Shown here in pieces: positions 52,357-63,915 of a DNA stretch of 64,000 nt. Each line of letters starts with the position of its first letter. The first letter of the stretch is position 1. Source of the DNA: Fluviicola sp. (lineage in GTDB: Bacteria; Bacteroidota; Bacteroidia; Flavobacteriales_D; Crocinitomicaceae); assembly GCA_002734085.1 (NCBI GenBank), contig NVXV01000012.1, forward strand, positions 1 to 64,000, written 5' to 3'. Made by a program: the position numbers and the translations under genes. Below the pieces are notes generated by a model. The model saw only the letters and a program-made list of their open reading frames with translations, was not told where the DNA came from and did not search any database.

Positions 52357-52875
52357 TTAACCGTTAAATACTTGATCCATTGTGATTCCTCTTTGTTTTG
52401 CTACTGCTACAGCATCTCTCATTTGAGAAAGTGCATCTACAGTTGCTTTTACCACGTTGTGTGGATTTGAAGAACCTTGAGACTTCGCTAATACATTGTG
52501 GATTCCCACACTCTCTAACACTGCACGCATTGCACCACCTGCAATTACACCAGTACCGTTAGAAGCTGGTTTGAGTAAAACTCGTGCTCCACCATATTTT
52601 CCTTTCTGTGTATGTGGCACAGTATCGTTAATGATTGGAACTCTGATTAGATTTTTCTTAGCATCGTCGATTCCTTTAGCGATTGCTTCAGTTACCTCTT
52701 TTGCTTTTCCTAATCCATGTCCTACAATTCCATTTTCGTCTCCTACAACTACAATTGCAGAGAAACTGAACGTACGACCACCTTTAGTTACCTTTGTAAC
52801 TCTGTTAATTCCAACTAACTTGTCTTTTAATTCTAAGTCAGATGTTTTAACTCGATTGTTTACTTTTGCTGCCAT
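52357..52875 (-). CDS. rpsE: 30S ribosomal protein S5
   Basis: 172 residues: N-terminal double-stranded RNA-binding domain ([21 protein letters not shown]) and C-terminal domain ([22 protein letters not shown]). Contributes to decoding accuracy and the mRNA entry channel. Follows rplR by 5 bases. Confidence 0.98.
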   Translation of the reverse strand: MAAKVNNRVKTSDLELKDKLVGINRVTKVTKGGRTFSFSAIVVVGDENGIVGHGLGKAKEVTEAIAKGIDDAKKNLIRVPIINDTVPHTQKGKYGGARVLLKPASNGTGVIAGGAMRAVLESVGIHNVLAKSQGSSNPHNVVKATVDALSQMRDAVAVAKQRGITMDQVFNG

Positions 52876-52880
52876 TTCGT

Positions 52881-53234
52881 TTAAAATTTAAGTCCACCTT
52901 CTCTCGCTGAATCAGCAAGTGATTTTACTCTACCGTGATATAAATAACCGTTACGGTCAAATTTCACATTCTCGATTCCTGCTTTTTGAGCCTTCTCAGC
53001 AATTAGTTTCCCAACTACTTTAGCTTGCTCAATTTTTGGAAGGTTTTCACATTCTTTCACTCCCTGAGAGGAAGCTGAAACTAATGTTTCTCCTTTTAGA
53101 TCGTTAATTACCTGTGCATAGATTTGTTTATTACTTCTATACACGGTAAGACGCGGGAGCGAATCAGTACCTGTAAGGTTCTTTCTGATTCCTCTTTTAA
53201 TTTTAGCTCTTCTTGCTATTTTACTAAATGCCAT
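52881..53234 (-). CDS. rplR: 50S ribosomal protein L18
   Basis: 117 residues: [16 protein letters not shown] start, [19 protein letters not shown] core, and the C-terminal [24 protein letters not shown] motif. Binds 5S rRNA in the central protuberance together with L5. Confidence 0.98.
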   Translation of the reverse strand: MAFSKIARRAKIKRGIRKNLTGTDSLPRLTVYRSNKQIYAQVINDLKGETLVSASSQGVKECENLPKIEQAKVVGKLIAEKAQKAGIENVKFDRNGYLYHGRVKSLADSAREGGLKF

Positions 53235-53254
53235 GATAATTCTATTTATTAAGG

Positions 53255-53806
53255 TTATTTACCTGCGGCTTTACCAGCTTTTCTTCTAATTTGCTCACCT
53301 TGGAAGCGTATACCTTTTCCTTTGTAAGGTTCAGGTTTCCGGAAGGAACGAATTTTGGCAGCTACTTGTCCTATCAGTTGCTTGTCGTGAGATTCTAAAA
53401 TCACAACTGGTGCTTTACCTTTCTCGGTTACTGCAGATACCTTAATTTCTGTGGGTAGTTGAAGAATAATTGGGTGTGAGTAACCTACAGCCAAAGTCAA
53501 CATTTGACCTTGTGCGTCTGCACGGAAACCAACTCCTATTACTTCTAAAACTTTCTTGTACCCTTCCGTTACACCTTCAATCATATTCATAACTAGAGCG
53601 CGGTATAAACCATGCTTAGCTCTGTGATCTGGCGCTTCCGATGCGCGGATGAATGTTAATGTTCCATCTTCCTGCTCAAGTTTAACACAAGAATCTATTT
53701 CTTGCGTCAATTCACCTTTCGGTCCTTTCACATGAACGAGGTTTCCATCAACCTTCACTTCTACTCCACTCGGGATGCTTATTGGGGATTTACCTATCCT
53801 TGACAT
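53255..53806 (-). CDS. rplF: 50S ribosomal protein L6
   Basis: 183 residues: [20 protein letters not shown]-terminus, two related alpha/beta domains, and the [21 protein letters not shown] signature. Located near the L7/L12 stalk base, contacting the sarcin-ricin region. Follows rpsH by 21 bases. Confidence 0.98.
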   Translation of the reverse strand: MSRIGKSPISIPSGVEVKVDGNLVHVKGPKGELTQEIDSCVKLEQEDGTLTFIRASEAPDHRAKHGLYRALVMNMIEGVTEGYKKVLEVIGVGFRADAQGQMLTLAVGYSHPIILQLPTEIKVSAVTEKGKAPVVILESHDKQLIGQVAAKIRSFRKPEPYKGKGIRFQGEQIRRKAGKAAGK

Positions 53807-53827
53807 TGCTTAATAATGCTTTAAAAA

Positions 53828-54226
53828 TTAATAAACGTAACAAAGAACTTCACCTCCGATGTTTTGCGTTCTTGCTTCTTTATCAGTTACAACACCTTTA
53901 GAAGTAGACACAATTGCGATACCAAGACCATTCAACACTCTTGGAAGTTCTTTTGAGTTACTATACTTTCTTAAACCTGGCGATGAAATACGTTGCAACT
54001 TTGTAATTGCTGGTGTTTTCGTCGATGGGTTATACTTTAATGCAATCTTTATTACTCCTTGCTTATCGTCCTCTTCAAACTTGTAGTTGCTAATGTATCC
54101 TTTTTCAAAAAGGATTTTAGTCATTGCTTTCTTCGTGTTTGAAGCTGGGATTTCCACAACTTTCTTACGTGCACTGCTCGCGTTTCTTACGCGAGTCAAA
54201 AAATCTGCTATGGGATCTGTGTTCAT
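53828..54226 (-). CDS. rpsH: 30S ribosomal protein S8
   Basis: 132 residues: [19 protein letters not shown] start and the C-terminal [19 protein letters not shown] motif that binds helix 21 of 16S rRNA. In E. coli S8 represses the spc operon; whether that holds here is unknown. Confidence 0.98.
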   Translation of the reverse strand: MNTDPIADFLTRVRNASSARKKVVEIPASNTKKAMTKILFEKGYISNYKFEEDDKQGVIKIALKYNPSTKTPAITKLQRISSPGLRKYSNSKELPRVLNGLGIAIVSTSKGVVTDKEARTQNIGGEVLCYVY

Positions 54227-54244
54227 ATCTTTTCTAAATATAGA

Positions 54245-54514
54245 TTACCAACTTGATTTTTTAATACCTGGTATTTTACCAGATAGTGCCATCTCTCTAA
54301 ATGTTACCCTTGAGATACCAAATTGTCTCATGTATCCTCTTGGTCTACCAGTTAGACTACAACGATTGTGTAACCTCACCTTTGAAGAGTTTGCAGGCAA
54401 CTTTTGTAAAGCTTCCCAGTCTCCAGCTTCTTTTAATGCTTTTCTTTTCTCAGCATATTTTTCAACTAGGGCTTCTCTTTTACGCTCTCGCGCTTTCATT
54501 GATTCCTTTGCCAT
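54245..54514 (-). CDS. rpsN: 30S ribosomal protein S14
   Basis: 89 residues, the long zinc-free form: the end has [20 protein letters not shown] without the CxxC pairs of the short form, and ends IPGIKKSSW. Head of the 30S subunit. Five bases after rplE. Confidence 0.97.
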   Translation of the reverse strand: MAKESMKARERKREALVEKYAEKRKALKEAGDWEALQKLPANSSKVRLHNRCSLTGRPRGYMRQFGISRVTFREMALSGKIPGIKKSSW

Positions 54515-54519
54515 ATCTA

Positions 54520-55071
54520 CTATTTTTTTGTGAATGGGAATTTGAACGCATCTAACAACGCTTTACCCTCCTCATCGTTGGGTGCAGTTGTAACGATCGT
54601 AATATCCATTCCTAAAATTTTATTTACTTTATCGATATCGATTTCAGGGAAAATGATGTGTTCTTTAACACCCATATTGAAGTTTCCACGTCCATCAAAC
54701 CCTTTAGCAGGAACACCTTTGAAGTCACGAGTACGAGGTAGAGCGATTGAAATCAAGCGATCTAAAAATTCGTACATCTTATCTCCACGAAGTGTTACTT
54801 TCGTTCCAATAGGCATTCCTTTTCTCAATTTGAAATTAGAAACATCCTTTTTGGAAATTGTTGCTATAGGCTGTTGACCAGTGATCGCTGCTACATCTTC
54901 TAAAGCTCCATCTATAAGCTTTTTGTCTGCAACGGCTTCTCCGATACCCTGAGAGATAACAATTTTTTCTATTTTCGGAACACGCATCTTAGACGTGAAT
55001 CCGAATTTTTCAGTCAACTCAGAAATTACTTCTGATTGATACTTTTCTCGAAGTCTTGGTGTATAACTCAT
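54520..55071 (-). CDS. rplE: 50S ribosomal protein L5
   Basis: 183 residues from the ATG at 55071, which shares its A with the TGA stop of rplX (TGATG coupling); a GTG at 55074 is a less likely start. Motifs [32 protein letters not shown] and the [15 protein letters not shown] region are typical. Binds 5S rRNA. Confidence 0.97.
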   Translation of the reverse strand: MSYTPRLREKYQSEVISELTEKFGFTSKMRVPKIEKIVISQGIGEAVADKKLIDGALEDVAAITGQQPIATISKKDVSNFKLRKGMPIGTKVTLRGDKMYEFLDRLISIALPRTRDFKGVPAKGFDGRGNFNMGVKEHIIFPEIDIDKVNKILGMDITIVTTAPNDEEGKALLDAFKFPFTKK

Positions 55072-55388
55072 CACTTAATATCTTCTCCTGTTTTCTTAGC
55101 GAAACGAACTAGCTTTCCATCCTTGTCTTCATGTCTACCAACACGTGTTGGTTTTCCATTATGAACAAGCATGAGGTTGGAAATGTGAAGACCCGCTTCT
55201 TTCTCCACAATACCACCTTGAGGGTTCGCTGCATCTGGTTTAGTGTGACGTTTTACAACGTTAACACCTTCCACGATTGCGCGTTCTTTTACTCTGTCGA
55301 TAACAAGAACTTTTCCTTCTTGACCACGATCTTCACCGCTTAATACCTTGACAGTGTCTCCTACTTTAATGTGTAATTTCTTTTGCAT
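55071..55388 (-). CDS. rplX: 50S ribosomal protein L24
   Basis: 105 residues with a KOW motif ([21 protein letters not shown]) and the [19 protein letters not shown] signature. Early 50S assembly initiator near the exit tunnel. Stop overlaps the start of rplE. Confidence 0.98.
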   Translation of the reverse strand: MQKKLHIKVGDTVKVLSGEDRGQEGKVLVIDRVKERAIVEGVNVVKRHTKPDAANPQGGIVEKEAGLHISNLMLVHNGKPTRVGRHEDKDGKLVRFAKKTGEDIK

Positions 55389-55400
55389 GATTTTACGATT

Positions 55401-55769
55401 TTAAAGTACTTCAGGAGCCAGTGAAACAATCTTCATGTAATTGCTCTCTCGTAGCTCTCTAGCTACGGGTCCGAAAATACGAGTTCCTCTCATTTCATCT
55501 GTTTGGTTCAATAGAACCACAGCATTATCATCAAAACGAATGTAAGACCCATCTTGTCGACGGATTTCCTTTTTCGTTCTTACTACCACAGCCTTAGCTA
55601 CTTGTCCTTTTTTGACACCGCCAGAGGGCATTGCGCTCTTAACAGAGACCACTATTTTATCACCAACAGAAGCGTAGCGACGTTTTGTTCCACCTAATAC
55701 GCGGATACATAACACCTCTTTCGCGCCACTGTTGTCGGCCACTGCAAGTCTTGATTCTTGTTGTATCAT
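55401..55769 (-). CDS. rplN: 50S ribosomal protein L14
   Basis: 122 residues: [19 protein letters not shown] start, [20 protein letters not shown], and [14 protein letters not shown]. Sits at the subunit interface below the GTPase centre. Ten bases after rpsQ. Confidence 0.98.
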   Translation of the reverse strand: MIQQESRLAVADNSGAKEVLCIRVLGGTKRRYASVGDKIVVSVKSAMPSGGVKKGQVAKAVVVRTKKEIRRQDGSYIRFDDNAVVLLNQTDEMRGTRIFGPVARELRESNYMKIVSLAPEVL

Positions 55770-55779
55770 TTTTTAATGA

Positions 55780-56037
55780 TTATTTAGCTCTTTCTACAAT
55801 TTCTACTAATCTCCAGTTCTTTGATTTACTCAAAGGACGACACTCACGAATTCTGACAGTATCCCCTTGGTTACTTTCATTTTTTTCGTCGTGGGCGACA
55901 AATTTAGCAGTTTTTTTTATGAACTTACCATACTTTGGGTGTTTTACTTTACGTTCAACAGCGATAACGATAGATTTATCCATCTTATCACTTGTTACGA
56001 CACCTGTACGTTCTTTCCTTAAATTTTGCTTTTCCAT
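55780..56037 (-). CDS. rpsQ: 30S ribosomal protein S17
   Basis: 85 residues, OB-fold: [39 protein letters not shown] and the [20 protein letters not shown] signature. Primary binder of the 16S 5' domain. Confidence 0.98.
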   Translation of the reverse strand: MEKQNLRKERTGVVTSDKMDKSIVIAVERKVKHPKYGKFIKKTAKFVAHDEKNESNQGDTVRIRECRPLSKSKNWRLVEIVERAK

Positions 56038-56063
56038 TTCAAGCCAATTTCTAAATTAGCAAG

Positions 56064-56258
56064 CTAAGCTTGCTTGTTTCTTTTAACCAACTCCGTATTC
56101 AATCTAGCGATTGTCTTTCTAAGCGAACGAATTTGAAGAGGATTTTCAAGTGGAGACACATTGTGTGTCAACAACATCTTTGTCATCTTCTCTTTCGATT
56201 CATCAAGACGATCATTAAGATCTTCTAACGATAATTGAACGATTTCTTCCTGTTTCAT
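56064..56258 (-). CDS. rpmC: 50S ribosomal protein L29
   Basis: 64 residues, two antiparallel helices with the motif NPLQIRSLRKTIARLNTEL. Near the tunnel exit, part of the docking site for SRP and trigger factor. Follows rplP by 8 bases. Confidence 0.98.
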   Translation of the reverse strand: MKQEEIVQLSLEDLNDRLDESKEKMTKMLLTHNVSPLENPLQIRSLRKTIARLNTELVKRNKQA

Positions 56259-56266
56259 TTTTCTTA

Positions 56267-56695
56267 TTATTTTCCTGGCATAACATAGTCGTTACGAACG
56301 ACGAATTTACACTTTACTGGAAGCTTTTGAGCTGCCAAACGAAGCGCTTCTTTAGCTGTTTCGTATGGTACACCGTCTGCTTCAAACATAATGCGTCCCG
56401 GTTTCACAACTGCTACCCAGTGACTTGGAGCACCTTTACCTTTACCCATCCTTACCTCTGCAGGCTTAGAAGTTACAGGTTTATCTGGAAAGATTCTGAT
56501 CCAAACTTTACCTTCTCTCTTCATGTATCTAGTAACGGCTATACGTGAAGCTTCGATTTGTCTGGATGTAATCCAACCTGGTTCCAAGGTTTTCAATCCA
56601 AAAGATCCGAAAGCAATAGTACTACCTCTATGAGCAATACCACGGTTTCTTCCCTTCTGCGCTTTTCTAAATTTGGTTTTCTTTGGTGATAACAT
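56267..56695 (-). CDS. rplP: 50S ribosomal protein L16
   Basis: 142 residues: [19 protein letters not shown] start, the [26 protein letters not shown] signature split across the middle, and [19 protein letters not shown]. Positions A-site tRNA near the peptidyl transferase centre. Confidence 0.98.
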   Translation of the reverse strand: MLSPKKTKFRKAQKGRNRGIAHRGSTIAFGSFGLKTLEPGWITSRQIEASRIAVTRYMKREGKVWIRIFPDKPVTSKPAEVRMGKGKGAPSHWVAVVKPGRIMFEADGVPYETAKEALRLAAQKLPVKCKFVVRNDYVMPGK

Positions 56696-56721
56696 CTTCA
56701 GTCCTTTTTTAAGTATTCAAC

Positions 56722-57432
56722 TTACTTTTTTCTTCTTTTAGCACCGCCACCACGACGACCACCTTTCTTCTGAGCCTCAAGCCCAATGTTTGGTGATAAA
56801 TCGCGTTTACCAAAAACTTCACCTTTACAGATCCATACCTTTATACCGATACGACCGTAAGTAGTGTGCGCTTCCGCCAATGCATAATCAATATCTGCTC
56901 TGAACGTATGGAGAGGGGTTCTGCCATCTTTGTACATTTCGGCACGTGCCATTTCGGCACCATTCAAACGACCAGATATTTTCACTTTGATACCTTCAGC
57001 ACCCATTCTCATCGTAGAAGCGATAGACATCTTAATTGCTCTACGGAAAGAAATACGTGCTTCGATTTGACGAGCAATACTATCCGCAACTAAATGAGCA
57101 TCCAATTCTGGACGTTTGATCTCAAATATGTTGATTTGGATTTCTTTATTCGTCAATTTCTTAAGCTCTTCTTTTAGCTTATCAACCTCTTGACCACCTT
57201 TACCAATAATCACACCTGGACGTGATGTATTGATAGTAACGGTAACCAACTTTAGTGTTCTTTCGATAATAATTTTCGAAATACTTGCTCTCGATAAACG
57301 AGCGTGCAAATACTTACGGATTTTATCATCCTCAACAATTTTATCCTTATAGTCAGATCCACCATACCAGTTAGAATCCCAACCATGGATAAAACCTAAT
57401 CTATTTCCTATTGGATTTGTTTTTTGTCCCAT
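56722..57432 (-). CDS. rpsC: 30S ribosomal protein S3
   Basis: 236 residues: N-terminal [22 protein letters not shown] domain with [17 protein letters not shown]-terminal domain with [14 protein letters not shown], and a basic Gly/Arg/Lys tail ([15 protein letters not shown]). Forms part of the mRNA entry helicase site with S4 and S5. Confidence 0.98.
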   Translation of the reverse strand: MGQKTNPIGNRLGFIHGWDSNWYGGSDYKDKIVEDDKIRKYLHARLSRASISKIIIERTLKLVTVTINTSRPGVIIGKGGQEVDKLKEELKKLTNKEIQINIFEIKRPELDAHLVADSIARQIEARISFRRAIKMSIASTMRMGAEGIKVKISGRLNGAEMARAEMYKDGRTPLHTFRADIDYALAEAHTTYGRIGIKVWICKGEVFGKRDLSPNIGLEAQKKGGRRGGGAKRRKK

Positions 57433-57435
57433 TTC

Positions 57436-57834
57436 CTAATTTTTAACTCCATCCACGACGATTCTGACGTGATTGGATCGTTTTCTAATTCTATGCGCTC
57501 TACCTTGAGGAGCCGCTTGGATACGTTTAAGCATTCCAGCTGGAGAAACTTCAATTGTCTTCACAATCAACTCTTCATCCTCTAAGCTCTTATCTTCGTT
57601 TTTAATCTCCCAATTAGCAATTGCTGAACGCAATAATGTTGAAAGGCTTTTAGAAGCGTCTTTAGGATTATGTTGCAATATATTTAGCGCCTTATTTACT
57701 TCTACTCCTCTAATAAGATCTGCAACTAATCTCATTTTTCTTGGAGCAATAGGAGAATCTTTAAGCGATGCAAAAGCAATGCTCTTATTTTCTTCCTTTC
57801 TTTTCTCGGCTTGTAATCTTTTTCTAGCACCCAT
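57436..57834 (-). CDS. rplV: 50S ribosomal protein L22
   Basis: 132 residues with a short basic N-terminal leader ([18 protein letters not shown]) usual in Bacteroidota, then [17 protein letters not shown] and the [17 protein letters not shown] tail. Its beta-hairpin lines the nascent-peptide tunnel. Three bases before rpsC. Confidence 0.97.
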   Translation of the reverse strand: MGARKRLQAEKRKEENKSIAFASLKDSPIAPRKMRLVADLIRGVEVNKALNILQHNPKDASKSLSTLLRSAIANWEIKNEDKSLEDEELIVKTIEVSPAGMLKRIQAAPQGRAHRIRKRSNHVRIVVDGVKN

Positions 57835-57851
57835 GATACTGAAGTTTAGTT

Positions 57852-58130
57852 CTATCTTCTTTTATCTTTTCTATTTCCAGCATGACCACGGAAGTTACGC
57901 GTTGGCGCAAATTCTCCTAGTTTATGCCCTACCATATTCTCAGTAACATATACAGGAATAAATTTATTCCCATTATGAACTGCTATTGTAAATCCTACAA
58001 AGTCCGGAGTAATTGTTGAGGCACGAGACCACGTTTTAATTACACTCTTTGAACCTGAGGATTGTGCTGTATCCACTCTTTGTGATAGTTTGTAATGTAC
58101 AAACGGTGGTTTTTTTAACGAACGACTCAT
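57852..58130 (-). CDS. rpsS: 30S ribosomal protein S19
   Basis: 92 residues: [15 protein letters not shown] start, [22 protein letters not shown] and the [18 protein letters not shown] signature. Pairs with S13 in the head. Three bases after rplB. Confidence 0.98.
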   Translation of the reverse strand: MSRSLKKPPFVHYKLSQRVDTAQSSGSKSVIKTWSRASTITPDFVGFTIAVHNGNKFIPVYVTENMVGHKLGEFAPTRNFRGHAGNRKDKRR

Positions 58131-58133
58131 ATC

Positions 58134-58958
58134 CTATTTCTTTCTTTTCTCGATGATAAACTTATTCGAATATTTCTTCTGAGAACGCGTCTTGTATCCT
58201 TTAGCAGGAAGACCTTTACGCGATCTAGGGTGTCCACCAGAGCTACGTCCTTCACCACCACCCATTGGGTGATCGACAGGGTTCATAACTACACCTCGAA
58301 CACGAGGACGACGACCTAGCCATCTAGTTCGTCCAGCTTTACCTGAAACTACTAAACTGTGCTCAGAATTTGAGACAGCTCCAATAGTTGCAAGGCAATT
58401 CGTTAAAATCATGCGCGTTTCACCAGAAGGCATCTTTACGATAACATACTTTCCATCACGTGCATTCAATTGAGCGTAAGTTCCAGCTCCACGAGCAATC
58501 GCTCCACCTTTACCTGGCTTCATTTCTATATTATGAATAACAGTACCTAAAGGTATGTCAGACAAAAACATAGCATTACCAACTACTGGTGTTGCTTCTT
58601 TACCAGAGACAACTGTGTCTCCTACTTTTAACCCCTCCGGAGCAATAATGTAACGCTTCTCACCATCTGCATAAAACAATAATGCAATTCTTGCTGTACG
58701 ATTTGGATCGTATTCAATTGCTTTAACAGTTGCAGGAACACCGTGCTTATCTCTTTTAAAATCGATAACACGATATTTTTGCTTGTGACCACCACCTAAA
58801 TAACGCATAGTCATCTTACCAGAGTTATTACGACCACCTGACTTCTTTTTAGAAGCAACTAATCCTTTTTCTGGGGTAGACTTTGTTATCTCGGAGTAAT
58901 CACCGATGATCTTGTGTCTTTGCCCTGGAGTGATAGGCTTTAATTTTTTAAGACCCAT
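58134..58958 (-). CDS. rplB: 50S ribosomal protein L2
   Basis: 274 residues: [20 protein letters not shown] start, central OB and SH3-like domains, and the conserved C-terminal [21 protein letters not shown] containing the essential histidine near the peptidyl transferase centre. Confidence 0.99.
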   Translation of the reverse strand: MGLKKLKPITPGQRHKIIGDYSEITKSTPEKGLVASKKKSGGRNNSGKMTMRYLGGGHKQKYRVIDFKRDKHGVPATVKAIEYDPNRTARIALLFYADGEKRYIIAPEGLKVGDTVVSGKEATPVVGNAMFLSDIPLGTVIHNIEMKPGKGGAIARGAGTYAQLNARDGKYVIVKMPSGETRMILTNCLATIGAVSNSEHSLVVSGKAGRTRWLGRRPRVRGVVMNPVDHPMGGGEGRSSGGHPRSRKGLPAKGYKTRSQKKYSNKFIIEKRKK

Positions 58959-58971
58959 TTCTTTAAATTAA

Positions 58972-59268
58972 TTAAACATTAGTAAACAAATCAATCGTTT
59001 CTCCTTCTGCAACAGTAACCACTGCTTTTTTATAGCGCTTGCTACGTTGCTCAACGATACCTCTGTTCGTATATTTCACAGAGGGTTTTCCACCGCCATA
59101 ATTCATCGTGCGTACTGTATCAACAGTAACGCCATACATGTTCTCGACGGCCTTTCTAATTTCTATCTTATTCGCTCTACGATCTACAACGAATGTGAAT
59201 CTATTATTCACTTCACTATCATTTGTAGCCTTTTCCGTAATAAGCGGTTTTTTAATAATTGTGTTCAT
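58972..59268 (-). CDS. rplW: 50S ribosomal protein L23
   Basis: 98 residues from the ATG at 59268 (MNTIIKKPLITEKAT). The frame extends upstream only through GTG and TTG codons toward the rplD stop, so the ATG is preferred. Core NRFTFVVDRRANKIEIRKAVENMYGV is typical. Tunnel-exit docking site. Confidence 0.97.
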   Translation of the reverse strand: MNTIIKKPLITEKATNDSEVNNRFTFVVDRRANKIEIRKAVENMYGVTVDTVRTMNYGGGKPSVKYTNRGIVEQRSKRYKKAVVTVAEGETIDLFTNV

Positions 59269-59274
59269 CACCAA

Positions 59275-59901
59275 TTAGTTTAAGATCTTTTCAATTGCTT
59301 CAATAGCACCTTTTGCTATTACTACTTTCTTTGCATTCAATACATCGTATGTACTTAACAATTCAGCAGGAACAACTTTAGTGTTCTGAAGATTCTTTGC
59401 TGACAAATAAACATTGTCGTTATTATTTCCGAGTACCAATAAAACTTTTTCGTTTTCCAATTTGAGGTTACTCAAAATTGTTCTAAACTCTTTTGTTTTT
59501 GGCGTTTCAAAATTAAAATCGTCCATTATGATTAAACCATCATTCTGTGCTTTGTAAGACAATGCTGAGCGACGTGCAACACGTTTCAACTTTGTATTCA
59601 ATTTGAAATGATAATTTCTTGGTCTTGGACCGAATGCACGACCTCCACCTCTGAATATTGGACTCTTAATAGAACCAGCACGAGCTGTTCCTGTTCCTTT
59701 TTGCTTTTTAATTTTTCTCGTACTTCCAGTAATATCTGCTCTTTCTTTCGATTTGTGCGTACCTTGACGTCTATTCGCCAAGTGTTGCTTTACATCTAAG
59801 TAAATCGCGTGGTCATTCGGCTCAATTGCAAAAATTGAGTCAGAAAGTTTTACCTTACTTGAAGTAGCTTTTCCTTTTGTGTCTAATACTTTTACTTCCA
59901 T
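59275..59901 (-). CDS. rplD: 50S ribosomal protein L4
   Basis: 208 residues: extended tunnel loop KKQKGTGTARAGSIKSPIFRGG and GGRAFGPRPRNYHFKLNTK, then the C-terminal alpha/beta domain. In E. coli L4 represses the S10 operon; not testable here. Its ATG overlaps the rplC stop (TAATG). Confidence 0.98.
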   Translation of the reverse strand: MEVKVLDTKGKATSSKVKLSDSIFAIEPNDHAIYLDVKQHLANRRQGTHKSKERADITGSTRKIKKQKGTGTARAGSIKSPIFRGGGRAFGPRPRNYHFKLNTKLKRVARRSALSYKAQNDGLIIMDDFNFETPKTKEFRTILSNLKLENEKVLLVLGNNNDNVYLSAKNLQNTKVVPAELLSTYDVLNAKKVVIAKGAIEAIEKILN

Positions 59902-60518
59902 TACTTCTCAATTATAACTGTTGAACCTTTAGCTCCAGGTATGGAACCTTTTACCACCAATATATTTTTATCGGCTAGTACTTTCAATACTTCGAGGTTT
60001 TCGATAGTCACGGTTTTGTTTCCCATTTGACCACCCATTCGCATACCTTTAAATACACGTGCTGGGTAAGAAGCGGCACCAATTGACCCTGGTGCACGCA
60101 TTCTATTGTGCTGTCCATGGGTTGCTTGACCAACTCCACCAAATCCATGACGTTTAACCACACCTTGAAAACCTTTACCCTTAGAGGTCCCTGAAACACT
60201 TACGAACTCACCCTCGGCAAAAAGGTCAGCACTAACTGTTTCTCCAGCTTTCAATTCTTGATCAAAACCATCAAATTCTACTACTTCACTCTTTGGAGTA
60301 GTTTTCGCTTTCTTGAAATGACCTTTCAATGCGTTTGGCGTATTGCGCTCATGGCGCTCACCGAAACCTAATTGAATAGATTCATAACCGTCGCGATCTT
60401 GCGTTTTTACTTGTGTTACAACACAAGGACCAGCTTCTATCACTGTGCATGGCGTAGCCTTACCCTCGGCACTGTAGACGCTAGTCATTCCGACTTTTCT
60501 TCCTATTAATCCTGGCAT
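59901..60518 (-). CDS. rplC: 50S ribosomal protein L3
   Basis: 205 residues: [19 protein letters not shown] start and the signature [36 protein letters not shown] follows. Early assembly protein whose loop reaches the peptidyl transferase centre. Confidence 0.98.
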   Translation of the reverse strand: MPGLIGRKVGMTSVYSAEGKATPCTVIEAGPCVVTQVKTQDRDGYESIQLGFGERHERNTPNALKGHFKKAKTTPKSEVVEFDGFDQELKAGETVSADLFAEGEFVSVSGTSKGKGFQGVVKRHGFGGVGQATHGQHNRMRAPGSIGAASYPARVFKGMRMGGQMGNKTVTIENLEVLKVLADKNILVVKGSIPGAKGSTVIIEK

Positions 60519-60535
60519 TCTTTAATTGTTATAGA

Positions 60536-60841
60536 TTATACTTTTATTTCTACGTCTACCCCACTTGGCAACTCTAAACGCATTAGCGCATCAACTGTCT
60601 TTGAAGAAGAACTGTAAATATCTAACAGTCTCTTGTAAGAACATAATTCGAATTGCTCACGCGCTTTTTTGTTAACGTGTGGAGATTTTAATACAGTGTA
60701 AATTCTTTTGTGTGTAGGTAATGGAATTGGTCCACTAACTATAGCACCAGTTGTCTTCACTGTTTTTACGATCTTTTCTGCAGACTTGTCAACCAAGTTG
60801 TGATCGTATGACTTTAATTTTATTCTAATTTTTTGACTCAT
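60536..60841 (-). CDS. rpsJ: 30S ribosomal protein S10
   Basis: 101 residues: [20 protein letters not shown] start, [22 protein letters not shown] and a [11 protein letters not shown] end. Head of the 30S subunit and, in E. coli, the NusE antitermination factor. Follows fusA by 11 bases. Confidence 0.98.
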   Translation of the reverse strand: MSQKIRIKLKSYDHNLVDKSAEKIVKTVKTTGAIVSGPIPLPTHKRIYTVLKSPHVNKKAREQFELCSYKRLLDIYSSSSKTVDALMRLELPSGVDVEIKV

Positions 60842-60852
60842 CGACTTATAAA

Positions 60853-62961
60853 TTAAGCGGAAACGTTTCCTTTTACTTTTGCAATTACTTCATCAGCTAT
60901 GTTACGTGGACACACATCGTAGTGAGAAAATTCCATTGTAGAACTTGCTCTACCAGATGAGATTGTTCTCAACATAGTCACATATCCAAACATTTCAGAT
61001 AATGGTACTGTTGCTTTTACCACTTTAGCACCTGATCTATCATCCATTCCTTGCATTTGACCACGACGACGGTTTAAGTCAGCCACGATATCACCCATAT
61101 TCTCTTCTGGAGTTACAACTTCCAATTTCATAATTGGCTCTAGTAACTCAGGCTTTGTTTTAGGCAATGCATTTCTGTACGCCATTTTAGCACAAACCTC
61201 GAAAGACAATGAATCTGAATCGACAGCATGGAAAGATCCATCATTCAATTCAACTTTCAATGAATCCATTGGGTAACCAGCTAAAACACCGTTTTTCATT
61301 GCAACCTCAAATCCTTTCTGTACAGAAGGAATATATTCTTTTGGTACGTTACCACCTTTAATGTTATTGATAAACTCAAGACCTACTTTCTCTTCGTCGT
61401 CTTGTGGCATAATTTTAACAACGATGTCCGCAAATTTACCACGTCCACCAGATTGTTTTTTGTATGTCTCACGGTGATCAACTTCAGCAGAAATACGCTC
61501 TTTATAGTTTACTTGAGGAGCACCTTCGTTCACCTCAACTTTAAATTCTCTTTTCAAACGATCTACAAGAACTTCTAGGTGAAGCTCACCCATCCCTGAA
61601 ATAACTGTTTGTCCTGATTCTTCATCAGTAGAAATTTGGAAAGTAGGATCCTCTTCTGAAAGTTTATTTAAACCTACAGATAATTTATCCATATCCGCTT
61701 GAGTTTTTGGCTCAATTGCAATTCCAATTACTGGGTCTGGGAAGTCCATAGATTCAAGAACGATTGGGTTCTTTTCATCACATAATGTATCTCCAGTACG
61801 GATATCTTTAAATCCAACCGCAGCACCTATATCTCCACATTCTAATACATCAATAGCATTTTGCTTGTTAGAGTGCATTTGGAACAGACGAGAAATACGT
61901 TCTTTTTTATTTGTTCTTGTATTGAAAACGTAAGAACCAGCTTCAATTTTACCTGAATAAGTTCTAACGAAACAAAGACGACCAACGAAAGGATCTGTAG
62001 CAATTTTAAATGCTAAAGATGACATTGGCTCATCCATATTTGGTTTTCTTGATTCTACATCACCTGTAGTTGGGTTAACTCCTTCTATCGCTTCAACATC
62101 AATTGGAGCAGGTAGGAAAGCCATCACTGCATCTAAAAGTGTTTGAACACCTTTGTTTTTAAATGCAGAACCACACATGATTGGTGTGATAGACATGCTA
62201 ATTGTTGATTTACGGATAGCAGCAATCATTTCTTCTTCAGTAATTGAATCAGCATCTTCGAAGAATTTCTCCATCAAAGCATCATCAGATTCAGCAACTG
62301 CTTCAATCAATTTAGCTCTCCATTCTGCAACAGCTTCTGTCATGTCAGCTGGGATTTCAACTTCTGACCAAGTCATACCCATATCTTCTTCATTCCAAAC
62401 AAATGCTTTGTTTACTAGAAGATCGACAACTCCTTTAAAATCATCTTCAGAACCGATTGGCAATTGAATTGGAATTGGATTACCTCCAAGACGTTCTTTA
62501 ATTTGCTCAACAGTACTTAAAAAGTCAGCACCAGCTCTGTCCATTTTATTAACAAAACCAATTCTTGGCACACCATACTTATCAGCTTGTCTCCAAACTG
62601 TTTCAGATTGTGGTTCAACACCTGATGAAGCACAAAATAAAGCAACAGCTCCATCAAGTACACGTAGTGAACGCTCTACCTCAACAGTAAAGTCAACGTG
62701 ACCAGGAGTATCAATAATGTTAATCTTATAATCTTGATCTTGGTATTTCCAGAAACAAGTTGTAGCAGCAGAAGTAATTGTAATACCTCTTTCTTGCTCT
62801 TGCTCCATCCAGTCCATTGTTGCAGCACCATCATGTACCTCACCAATTTTATGACTGATACCAGTATAATAAAGGATACGCTCCGTAGTTGTTGTTTTAC
62901 CAGCATCTACGTGGGCCATAATCCCAATATTTCTCGTAAATTTTAAATCTCTTTTTGCCAT
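60853..62961 (-). CDS. fusA: elongation factor G
   Basis: 702 residues. G domain motifs [20 protein letters not shown] and NKMD, then domains II-V with the conserved [14 protein letters not shown] and [14 protein letters not shown] stretches. Catalyses GTP-driven ribosome translocation. Lies between rpsG and rpsJ; tuf, which often follows, is absent from this window. Confidence 0.98.
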   Translation of the reverse strand: MAKRDLKFTRNIGIMAHVDAGKTTTTERILYYTGISHKIGEVHDGAATMDWMEQEQERGITITSAATTCFWKYQDQDYKINIIDTPGHVDFTVEVERSLRVLDGAVALFCASSGVEPQSETVWRQADKYGVPRIGFVNKMDRAGADFLSTVEQIKERLGGNPIPIQLPIGSEDDFKGVVDLLVNKAFVWNEEDMGMTWSEVEIPADMTEAVAEWRAKLIEAVAESDDALMEKFFEDADSITEEEMIAAIRKSTISMSITPIMCGSAFKNKGVQTLLDAVMAFLPAPIDVEAIEGVNPTTGDVESRKPNMDEPMSSLAFKIATDPFVGRLCFVRTYSGKIEAGSYVFNTRTNKKERISRLFQMHSNKQNAIDVLECGDIGAAVGFKDIRTGDTLCDEKNPIVLESMDFPDPVIGIAIEPKTQADMDKLSVGLNKLSEEDPTFQISTDEESGQTVISGMGELHLEVLVDRLKREFKVEVNEGAPQVNYKERISAEVDHRETYKKQSGGRGKFADIVVKIMPQDDEEKVGLEFINNIKGGNVPKEYIPSVQKGFEVAMKNGVLAGYPMDSLKVELNDGSFHAVDSDSLSFEVCAKMAYRNALPKTKPELLEPIMKLEVVTPEENMGDIVADLNRRRGQMQGMDDRSGAKVVKATVPLSEMFGYVTMLRTISSGRASSTMEFSHYDVCPRNIADEVIAKVKGNVSA

Positions 62962-62973
62962 GTTTTATTCTCT

Positions 62974-63444
62974 TTAGAATCTGAAATGCGAAAATGCTTT
63001 ATTCGCTTCAGCCATTCTTAATGTATCTTCTTTCTTCTTAAACGCAGCACCTTCTTCTTTCGAAGCAGCGATAATTTCATTCGCTAAACGTTGTGCCATC
63101 GTTTTTTCATTTCTCTTACGTGAATAAGTAATCAACCATTTCATAGCCAATGATTCTTTTCTTCCTTCACGAACTGGAGTTGGGATTTGGAATGTTGCAC
63201 CACCTACTCTTCTACTTCTAACTTCTACGCTAGGAGTAATGTTTTCGATTGCTTTTCTCCAAACATCAATTCCATCTTGGTCTTCGACCTTATCGTTTAC
63301 AATATCAATTGCATCGTAAAAAATTTTGAACGCTACGTTCTTTTTACCATCCAACATAATATTGTTTACAAACTTAGTTACTGTCTCATCCTTAAATCTA
63401 GGATCTGGAAGTATCTGTATTTTTTTCGCCTTTCTTCTTCTCAT
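62974..63444 (-). CDS. rpsG: 30S ribosomal protein S7
   Basis: 156 residues: MRRRKAKKIQILPDPRFKDE start, VNNIMLDGKKNVAFKIFYDA and the E-site hairpin VRSRRVGGATFQIPTPVR. Nucleates assembly of the 30S head. Ten bases after rpsL. Confidence 0.98.
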   Translation of the reverse strand: MRRRKAKKIQILPDPRFKDETVTKFVNNIMLDGKKNVAFKIFYDAIDIVNDKVEDQDGIDVWRKAIENITPSVEVRSRRVGGATFQIPTPVREGRKESLAMKWLITYSRKRNEKTMAQRLANEIIAASKEEGAAFKKKEDTLRMAEANKAFSHFRF

Positions 63445-63454
63445 GACTTACGTT

Positions 63455-63829
63455 TTATTTTTTTGGTCTTTTAGCTCCGTACTTAGAACGACGTTGAGTT
63501 CTACCTTCAACTCCAGCTGTATCCTGTGCACCACGCACAATGTGATAACGAACACCTGGGAGATCTTTTACTCTCCCTCCACGTACAAGTACCATGGAGT
63601 GCTCCTGAAGATTGTGGCCCTCACCGCCAATGTAAGCATTGACTTCTTTACCATTTGTTAAACGTACTCTGGCAACCTTCCTCATTGCCGAGTTTGGCTT
63701 CTTAGGTGTAGTGGTGTACACACGCACACATACTCCTTTACGCTGCGGACAAGAATCAAGTGCTGCTGACTTGCTCTTCTTCACCGGCGCTGTTCTACCC
63801 TTGCGAACTAACTGTTGAATAGTTGGCAT
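63455..63829 (-). CDS. rpsL: 30S ribosomal protein S12
   Basis: 124 residues. Contains the decoding-centre loops [18 protein letters not shown] (Lys43) and [18 protein letters not shown], where substitutions give streptomycin resistance; both are wild-type here. First gene of the str-S10-spc-alpha cluster, with a promoter about 60 bases upstream. Confidence 0.98.
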   Translation of the reverse strand: MPTIQQLVRKGRTAPVKKSKSAALDSCPQRKGVCVRVYTTTPKKPNSAMRKVARVRLTNGKEVNAYIGGEGHNLQEHSMVLVRGGRVKDLPGVRYHIVRGAQDTAGVEGRTQRRSKYGAKRPKK

Positions 63830-63885
63830 ATTTTCTCTTTAATTTTTTACAATAAATAATTACCCCAAAAACACTTTGAGGGGGG

Positions 63886-63915
63886 CAAAAATAGTTATTT
63901 TATTTTAGAATGCAA
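63886..63915 (-). promoter_or_regulatory. promoter of the ribosomal supercluster
   Basis: Minus strand: TTG (63913-63915), a 19-nt spacer, then TATTTTTG (63886-63893), matching the Bacteroidota consensus. The transcript would begin near a C-rich/G-rich inverted pair (CCCC and GGGG between 63863 and 63885) and run about 50 bases to the rpsL start. Bases beyond 63920 are AT-rich with no gene visible. Confidence 0.68.
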